From: Nymphaea colorata
Taxonomy: Eukaryota > Streptophyta > Magnoliopsida > Nymphaeales > Nymphaeaceae
Direction: 5' to 3'
Assembly (NCBI RefSeq): GCF_008831285.2
Contig: NC_045150.1
Span: 2,554,001 to 2,618,000 of the forward strand
Length of the DNA: 64,000 nt
The notes under the pieces are model-generated. The model saw only the letters and a program-made list of their open reading frames with translations, searched no databases and was not told where the DNA came from. The position numbers and the translations under genes were made by a program. Positions 59,401 through 64,000 of the stretch are shown one piece after another. Position 1 is the stretch's first letter. The number at the start of each line of letters is the position of its first letter.

Positions 59401-60685
59401 ATCATTTTAATCGTTTAAAATTTTTTCGATTTCTTTTTTTGTATTTACAAAAAGTTCTCTTTAATAGCATTAAGCATATTAATGCATAAAAAAATTATAC
59501 ATGGACAAGTGCATACAACCAGCTCCATGCACCTTTGCAAAGATTCATTATACAGATTGTTCAGATTGAAGTAAATATTATAGGCCAAAACACAAAAATG
59601 CCTTTCAATTGAAAAGAACAAAGACAAAAGAAAAAACACTTGTAAGGACAAACTCGAAAGAAAAACTCCAAAGAAAAAAAAACGACAGGGATGAAAATAC
59701 CCTTAAACAAACAAAAAGTACCCCTCAATAAAAGGTAAGAAGAACGAACCATTCTCCTGACTTCCAGATGTAACACCTTTATTTCTATACAAGAATGAGA
59801 TTGACAAAAAAACAAAAAAGAAAAAAACCTCCAAAAAGTTGCATGCGGGAGCGAAATAAAGAGCCACCTTTTCAATAACGGAAGATCCCGCAAATAACAA
59901 GCCATCGTTTCGATAATGGAAGACTCCAAATCTGAATGTTTCGGTTTAAGCGTGGAGCGCAATTACATAAAAGGACCATAGTATCCTAACGTCCGCCCTT
60001 TTCTTAGGTAGGCCGAGAAAGTTGATTTCACCAAAGCTGAGACCAAAAAAAAAAAAAGAGTAAAATTTTCAACAATGGAAGATCCTTAATTATCTTAATA
60101 TCCCCGAGTCAGAGTGGAGTTCAACCACATAAAAGAGCCATACTGTCACTAATGCCTGTCCTTTCTTAGGCAAGTTGAGAGTTGATTTCTCCAAAGCAAG
60201 TTGGGATGGAAGGAAAGTGGGTGCTTCTGAATACATAAAAAAGAGACAAACGCCTAAGTGAAGAAAGTATTTTCTTTCACATTCCAAAGTTACTCACTAC
60301 GTACGAATACTTTCAGTACAAGAGCAGTTCATCCCATTATTTCCCTGCAATTTTCTTTGCCGCTCTCTAACTCTCTTCCTCCTTCAACCAAGAAAATCTT
60401 CTTGATTCGATGCAGTTCTCATGTTGTCAAATTAAAAGAACTTCTAGATAAAGGGGCGTCCAAGCAAGCCCACAACCTAGAGATTCCAATGATTGGGACA
60501 AAGAGGAAAGGAAAAAAGGAGCGCATAAAATTGCAAGTGTCAAAATCAGCGATGTCTTCGGAGCTAGGTGGTTGACTTTAAGCGGGAACCGTGGGAAGGA
60601 AGCAGGAGGCCTACCTCGGGGGATTGATTCTCTGGTTTAGTGTCTCGTACTCAGGATCAAAGTAAGGCCAGCAAATGCTCCCCAT
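40589..60685 (-). CDS. ACR3: ACT-domain repeat protein, ACR3-like
   Basis: Seven coding exons (minus): 60685-60615, 59162-59117, 48166-48052, 46397-46330, 45591-45001, 42009-41905, 40906-40589. All junctions are GT-AG and in phase, giving 437 residues (Arabidopsis ACR3 is about 450). The start MGSICWPYFDPEYETLNQRI and next exon VSIDNATCSDCTLVK are diagnostic of the family. ACT domains lie at about 35-110 (VDSVNKHGILLEVVQVLTDL), 117-200 (IELMGSDRPGLLSEISAVLA), 250-325 (VRCKDRPKLLFDTVCTLTDM) and 334-410 (LELSAKDRVGLLSDVTRVLR). The C-terminus GRLFWKFLP matches the ACR3 type of tail. ACT repeats of this family are related to the regulatory domains of bacterial GlnD and are thought to bind amino acids; no enzyme domain is present. 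Intron 2 is 10.95 kb and full of transposon relics, intron 5 is 3 kb, and a leader intron is likely. Exon 2 is only 46 bp. Confidence 0.95.
42496..43258. mobile_element. CTTAGTTGTCAA element with CTAGGCG-word arms
   Basis: Terminal inverted repeats CTTAGTTGTCAA and, inverted, CTTAGTTGTTAA, flanked by a perfect 8-bp direct duplication TGTATTAG (42488-42495 and 43259-43266). The arms are made of GGCTAGGCGCTGCC / GCCTAGG-like words facing in opposite directions; the interior is AT-rich. 763 bp, non-coding. It lies in intron 5 of the ACR3-like gene. Confidence 0.85.
43477..43819. mobile_element. CTATGTCACA element with GGTACG-word arms
   Basis: Perfect 10-bp terminal inverted repeats CTATGTCACA / TGTGACATAG. 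The flanking 8-mers CTTATCCC (43469-43476) and GTTATCCC (43820-43827) match at 7 of 8. The left arm has GGTACGTGGG and GCGGTACG; the right arm has CCCGTACCCGTACC, the inverse of GGTACGGGTACGGG. 343 bp, AT-rich core, non-coding. Only 218 bp separate it from the CTAGGCG-word element. Confidence 0.85.
46727..46765. repeat. (GT)n followed by a 22-base G tract
   Basis: GT dinucleotides from 46727 lead into 22 consecutive G (46744-46765), then GGTGGTGGT. It lies in intron 3 of the ACR3-like gene, with the G strand as the template strand. Such a run can form a G-quadruplex; its exact length is also error-prone in sequencing. Confidence 0.9.
46786..47043. mobile_element. GGCAGAAC-type short element with perfect 8-bp duplication
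   Basis: Flanked by GGTTTGAC on both sides (46778-46785 and 47044-47051). The left end is CATTGGCAGAACTAGAAA; the right end, inverted, is TAAGGGTGGAAACAGATG, a diverged match. The body starts GTTTTGGTTAAGGGGTAATA, like other copies of the GGCAGAGCC group. 258 bp, non-coding. Confidence 0.78.
47393..47424. repeat. (ATTT)n microsatellite
   Basis: About eight tetranucleotide units in intron 3 of the ACR3-like gene. Confidence 0.95.
48960..49379. mobile_element. GTCACAAA-type short inverted-repeat element, copy 2
   Basis: The left end is ATCACAAAAACACATG; the right end, inverted, is GTCACAAATATCA. It is colinear with 28431-28802 in the same orientation, with shared GCCAAACTGTTT, TTAGTTTCTCA and CACCGTTTAAAA blocks. 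Interior homopolymer T stretches have diverged. Lies in intron 2 of the ACR3-like gene. Confidence 0.7.
49380..50290. other. ACR3-like intron 2, unclassified stretch
   Basis: No domain is recognised. The right part (50040-50280) could be the start of the LINE relic but has no readable endonuclease motif. Confidence 0.3.
50300..51340 (+). mobile_element. LINE (non-LTR) retrotransposon relic
   Basis: Translation with shifts and stops reads QHQKARIKWLSKEDHNIPFF near 50560-50615, RRQETSYL-type junk with a 'FPGSLYQNHWECIGRDF' block near 50880-50935, then DFRPIALSNSKYK near 51010-51047 and CCLKIDLVKAYDCVNWEFI near 51205-51260. These are the order and spacing of plant L1-type reverse transcriptase blocks (KSRxxWxxEGDxNTxFFH, DxRPIxLCNxxYK, KxDxxKAYDxVxWxFL). 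No poly(A) tail or 5' part is identified. Antisense to the ACR3-like gene. Confidence 0.82.
51401..51680 (-). mobile_element. Inverted Copia RNase H fragment
   Basis: The minus strand reads DGLLYHKDHYSCKGQNLVAY, TDAN, a stop, VGDSHEEYQV, then KQKVAALSSMEAEYRTMCG. This is the RNase H block of the same lineage as the first Copia (there DGLxYCNSDSCKxHELITYT...KQKAIARSSMKAKYRSMAAG). It is the only Copia piece in this cluster on the minus strand. Confidence 0.85.
51685..51750 (+). mobile_element. Copia reverse-transcriptase fragment fused to an LTR
   Basis: Reads WLLIYVGDIITTRNCDSHIC, the YVDD box region with V-G-D for V-D-D. The matching segment of the first Copia is at 26822-26890. It stops at 51750 exactly where an LTR begins (TGTTAAGG), so the end of reverse transcriptase and RNase H are missing between them. 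Confidence 0.8.
51751..52076 (+). mobile_element. LTR of the second Copia element
   Basis: Begins TGTTAAGGAG and ends just left of a primer site. Shares the TTTAGGGTTGAGGCTGCA block with the LTR of the first Copia (27953-28205). Holds an (AT)n tract at about 51919-51945. Confidence 0.78.
52082..52093 (+). other. Primer-binding site of the second Copia element
   Basis: TGGTATCAGAGC, the standard plant Copia primer site complementary to the initiator methionine tRNA 3' end, lies a few bases after the LTR. Confidence 0.88.
55071..55200. repeat. 65-bp tandem duplication in the second Copia
   Basis: The block beginning TGTGGCCCCACCGACCCA(A/C) occurs at 55071 and 55136, each followed by CTATAGAGTAAG- or TTATAGAGTAAG-type sequence and ATCTATGATCCT or a variant. 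Confidence 0.85.
55485..55741. mobile_element. CTATGTCACC element with GGTGCGG-word arms, inserted in Copia
   Basis: Perfect 10-bp terminal inverted repeats CTATGTCACC / GGTGACATAG and a perfect 8-bp target duplication GTTTTCCA (55477-55484 and 55742-55749). The arms are built of GGTGCGG/GCGACGCG and CACCCAAACCCACACC words; the core is (TAA)n-rich. 257 bp, non-coding. Joining the flanks restores sequence colinear with the first Copia near 26235-26270, so the insertion is clear. Confidence 0.92.
56019..56270. mobile_element. Element with GGGCCGGGC-word arms, inserted in Copia
   Basis: The left arm is GGGTGGGCATCGGGCCTGGG; the right arm, inverted, begins GGGAGAAATGCTCGTACC and repeats CCCGGCCCGG words. 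The centre is AT-rich (56095-56200). It interrupts reverse-transcriptase coding sequence, and part of that gene is missing around it. No target duplication is visible. Confidence 0.6.
57568..57905. repeat. 170-bp tandem duplication, diverged
   Basis: Copies begin CCGAGAATTGACAAAATTGG at 57568 and CCGAGAATTAGCAAAATTGG at 57738; the match extends through 'aaattttcaaggatctt', 'gatagataatat' and 'aaaacctaaattgtc'. In ACR3-like intron 2, right of the Copia remains. Confidence 0.82.
57890..58080. mobile_element. Possible short inverted-repeat element
   Basis: The ends TAAGGTTGTATTAGATAACA and, inverted, TAAGGCATGCTTCGGTGACG are weak inverses; the interior has GGTGGTTTTTCC and GGTTTTTTGTAAAACC. It overlaps the end of the 170-bp repeat. 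Confidence 0.35.
58193..58364. mobile_element. GGCAGAGCC-type short element with 8-bp duplication
   Basis: The left end is CCCAGGCAGAGCCACAT; the right end, inverted, is CCGTTGGTGGAGCCAGAAA. Flanking 8-mers are TTAAATAT (58185-58192) and TTAAATAC (58365-58372), 7 of 8 matching. 172 bp, non-coding, in ACR3-like intron 2. Confidence 0.7.
59915..60205. repeat. About 160-bp tandem duplication in ACR3-like intron 1
   Basis: Blocks AATGGAAGA, ACATAAAAGGACCATA, CGTCCGCCCTTTTCTTAGG and AGTTGATTTCACCAAAGC recur about 160 bp to the right in the same order (AATGGAAGA at 60074; AGTTGATTTCTCCAAAGC at 60180). Diverged, non-coding. Confidence 0.78.
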
Positions 60686-60736
60686 GCATGCGCCTTGGCT
60701 TCCTTTTTTGTCCACTCTACTTCTTAGCCGAGGCTC

Positions 60737-63185
60737 CTGCATGTGGGGCATAAAGCAAGTGAGTACTGAAAAGGTGAAGAGCCCAAAGTTACAATTGCCA
60801 CCGCCCATCATGACCATCCATTAGAATTCGGATATGCGGAGGAAGACAAGAATAAAGCCCTCTACGGTTTATCATGTCAAAAAAGAAAAGAGACAAACCT
60901 TATCTCGGAATCAAGGTCGCAGATCTTGCTCTCGGAAAATCTGGGAAAGTGATATGTAATCTCACGATTCTTCTTTTTCGGAAATCTCAAGCAGATGTCT
61001 ACGCACATGGAAAGGAAGACAGAACAGGTACACATAAAAGTCTAGAAATAAAGATCATATAAAAATTCATTAGTACCTCAACAAGAGAAGACTAGTTTTA
61101 AAAACTGAAGATACTATACCTCTGGATAATCAGTTATGATGTATAGCATGACTGTATGAGCCATGCATGATGGAACGACAGCTCTAACCACATTTAACGA
61201 CATCACTGATGTCAGAGAATGTTACCATCTTCATCATTTCTCTTTCTTTTTCCTTTGTTATGTTTAAGCTTACGTCTATATTTGTCAAACTTTTACTTGG
61301 TTGGTTCCACATTCCGACAATATTTTTACTTCATTTTCCAATTAAAAAAACGCAATGGTACTCGAGTTTTTGTATCGCAGCTTGTTTGTGCGTTTGACAA
61401 ATGTGCACAGGAAGAATTTTAAAACGTGTTTAATAATCGAGATTCTCTTACTTTAGATGATCATCGACGCTTTTCATGTCAACCACTGGTGCCGTTTTAT
61501 TTATCTTTTGCAGCACGAACACACTGGAGAACAAAGTGATAGCCTAATCGAGATAGAATCCCACTCCTTTTCATGATAAACATATAAGATGCATTAGTCA
61601 GAATTAGACTCGTTGCCGGATCCAGTTTTCATGTCTGTCCGGCATTCTAGCCATACGACATGCCAGCCATCATATTGCCTCGTACGATATTTTTATTTTT
61701 TAAAATTTAATAGATAAATATTTTAAAATATTTAATAAATTGAAAAACAAATAATATCGTAAGCTTCGCGATTAGGTTGTCATTTTAATAAAAATAAGCA
61801 CCAATGGTCGACCACTCAACCAGACGGAATGGCTAAACAGAAAGTTGCCACTCTTTAACATTCCCTGTCTGATGCGAGAGAGAGCGAGTCAGAGAGAGAG
61901 AGAGAGAGAGAGAATAAAATAAGGGCAACGATCGATTCATCACCAGCCGAAAATTGAGACGGGAAGCTGTGCTAAGAGAGGGGAAGCCAACAAATCGATA
62001 ACCCACGGATTATTCCTGAAACTCTTCATCGATTGGGACACACTCGGAACCGGAATCTGCCAACAGGACTGCACGTTCCTTCTTCAGATACACCAAACCA
62101 CGGATAGGAGGTAGGCCAAAGGATGGGGAAAAAGTCGGATACTTGGCCAAAGAGGGGAGAGGTGAAGAGGGACCCTTTCATTTGCCGTACGGTCAGCTCG
62201 AATCCATCACACTCGGAGCGGTGGCTCAAACAGACAAGAAAAGGGAAAACGAATAGCCGGGGCACAATGAATTCGAGGCTGACGAAGAGGGCGAGAAACG
62301 GAAGGTGGGATTGACAGGGAAGACGGCGTAACTGCTAGATTTCCAGAGAAGATATCAAAACTTTCTCCACAGGCGGCCATCCAAGAGAGGCGGGAAAGCA
62401 AGTAGTCTAGTGGACACGGATGTCTAGTCGGCTCTCCAGACGCCTTAGATGCGACGGCAGCTTAACAGAGGGAAACAAAATGACGAACTTCCGGAACTCC
62501 ATATTTCTTTGACGCATGAGAAAAACGTAGAAGATCACTCTGGCGAATGGAAATTGGACTTCTTCCATAAACAGAACCGTGAAACTAGCAAAACTTCCAT
62601 TGAAATTTGTGCGAAAACGCTGAACTGGAAATAAAAGGAGCGGATTTCTCAGAAGAACAAAAAACAGAGCAAGCAACAGGGAAGACACTAAAATTACGCG
62701 AAAGAAGAGGCATTCTAGCGTAAAATTCCGTAGACGATGGAGAGGAATGCATCGAGCACGGAAACACGGAAGGAAAATTTAATTATAAACGAAAAGGGGG
62801 AAGAACCCGAAACGGTGTAAAAGGCCATTCCGGGAAAAGGAGAGAAAGAGAAGAAATGCTCATAAAATCCACAGGCGACGCCGACAGGAAGCAAAAAATC
62901 TGGTATGAGAATGAGTTCGATCCCAGTAGGAACCCCAGAGAGCAGTCAAACTCAAATCCACAACAAGAACGAAGAAGAGAAACACGGAAATCAAAGGAAT
63001 TCCTGCAAGAAAAACGTAAGGCTCGCCACCGCCTCGACGAAGAAACAAGAGATCATTCATTCACAAGCCCAATGAAGTAACCGGGAACGAAGAAAGGACA
63101 CCGCAGAATCTCCGCAAAGCCAGTCGGAATCTCAAAAAAAATGTCGAAAAACGTCACGGAATAAGAAGATCGGGAATTCACTGAC
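60737..63185 (-). other. Probable leader intron of the ACR3-like gene
   Basis: On the minus strand a good acceptor (TTTATGCCCCACATGCAG) ends at 60737, 52 bp before the ATG. A donor (GTGAAG then GTCAGT) lies at 63186/63185 next to leader-like sequence. Joined, they give a 2.45-kb leader intron. Other donors are possible. Holds a (GA)n tract near 61887-61912. Confidence 0.4.
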
Positions 63186-63186
63186 C

Positions 63187-63540
63187 TTCACACTTCTCTG
63201 GCACTTTTCCGGCGGCGCGGCCCTTGTTTGCAGACGGAACGGCGTAGGAGGAAAGACGGGGGCGGCTTTGCTAGCGCACATAAGAAGCAGAAGCAGAAGC
63301 AGAAGCAGAAGAAGACAGCCGCCTAACGAGTGTCCGGTAACGGCATTCGCCCACTCCTCCTTTCGACGTCGGAATCGCACTCACCAGAACGAAGCATCGT
63401 CGTCATCAACATCATCATTCCTCCCTCTTCGCATCACCTCCTCCCACTCTCCTAATATAGGGCAAACCATAATACCATTTCTGCCCTCAGTCGAATCAAC
63501 GGTTCACATAACTGAGCTTTGCTCGGAGCGTTAGAATCCA
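63187..63540 (-). promoter_or_regulatory. Presumed first exon and promoter of the ACR3-like gene
   Basis: On the minus strand the sequence CTATATTAG (near 63460-63468) is TATA-like and is followed by CT/GA-rich leader-type sequence. A hexanucleotide (AGAAGC)n repeat lies at about 63284-63312. The transcription start is inferred, not shown. Confidence 0.35.
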
Positions 63541-64000
63541 AATGAACAATTGATCTGATGAGGCCCACGCTCATCTGTATACTGGACGAGCTACTTTTTA
63601 GTTTACCAGCTAATCAGGGGCCAAAAGGGAGGGCTCTTTGGGCATTTCCCTTCCAGTAGAAACACGTGCACAGTGATGTGGAGATGCTCCTCCCGAGATG
63701 GTACTGTTGTGGCGTGGCGACTGGAACTCGACGCGTCGCTGTCAGGGACAAGTTGCTCTTTCTTACACTTTTTTTTTCTTATACTTTTTCCCCCAGACTT
63801 TTTGTCTCCGGACAAAAACAGACTGTCCCGGTGCTTCTCGGTATTCTTTTTTCTTATTATAATGTTATTATTCGTTTGATGAATTAAGGCATAATGTCGT
63901 CCTTAATACCTAATGCAAGTCAAACCTTTTTCTTTGTTCCACAACTTGTCTTTCGTAGAGATATAATGCCTTTAAAAGTCAAAATAAAGATTTTAAATAA
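63541..64000. other. Right flank, no gene recognised
   Basis: Short frames only, none with a recognisable domain. Confidence 0.4.

Noticed and set aside
60686..60817. In-frame N-terminal extension of ACR3-like exon 1 (extra M starts)
   Set aside because: Family members start at the M just before xxxWPYFDPEYE, and a splice acceptor at 60737 cuts the extension.
62026..62700. Overlapping minus- and plus-strand frames in the ACR3-like leader region
   Set aside because: No domains, frames on both strands, and position within the probable leader intron.

Overview
The window is nuclear DNA of a flowering plant. It shows plant-only protein families (ACR-type ACT-repeat protein, SKP2A/B-type F-box/LRR protein, RABC small GTPase, a plastid-targeted TPR-like protein), GT-AG introns of up to about 11.6 kb, AT-rich spacers, and relics of Ty1/Copia, LINE, PIF/Harbinger and many short inverted-repeat elements. 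I cannot name the species from the sequence.

Layout, left to right. 364-1332 (+): single-exon multi-pass membrane protein. 5127-7883 (-): RABC/Rab18-type GTPase gene that has lost the exon carrying the G5 box and the end of the G3 motif, so probably a decaying copy. 11354-15145 (+): three-exon small TPR-like protein with a twin-arginine thylakoid-lumen type leader. 16300-17860: PIF/Harbinger relic. 19250-32147 (-): four coding exons of an SKP2A/B-like F-box/LRR protein, split by an 11.65-kb intron holding a Copia element in antisense. 33-40 kb: intergenic, rich in short elements. 40589-60685 (-): seven coding exons of an ACR3-like protein with four ACT domains; its 10.9-kb intron 2 holds a LINE relic and a scrambled Copia element. 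Both long genes are intact by reading frame: every exon phase I worked out joins without a break.

SKP2-like and ACR3-like lie next to each other in the same orientation. From memory the Arabidopsis pair At1g76990 (ACR3) and At1g77000 (SKP2B) are also neighbours, so this may be ancient conserved microsynteny.

The most unusual pattern is a set of short non-autonomous elements with one shared plan. They have short terminal inverted repeats, most with a TGTCA core, and the arms are built of an iterated 5-7 base word that differs between families (GGTACG, GGTGCGG, GGATTCGGAT, CTAGGCG, CGTATCG, GGGCC). Three have perfect or near-perfect 8-bp target duplications directly at the TIR and a fourth (42496-43258) has a perfect one; one sits inside Copia coding sequence where a relative in this window shows the uninterrupted site. 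A second group with GGCAGAGCC-like ends also has 8-bp duplications. Both groups look like hAT-type passengers, with no transposase seen in the window.
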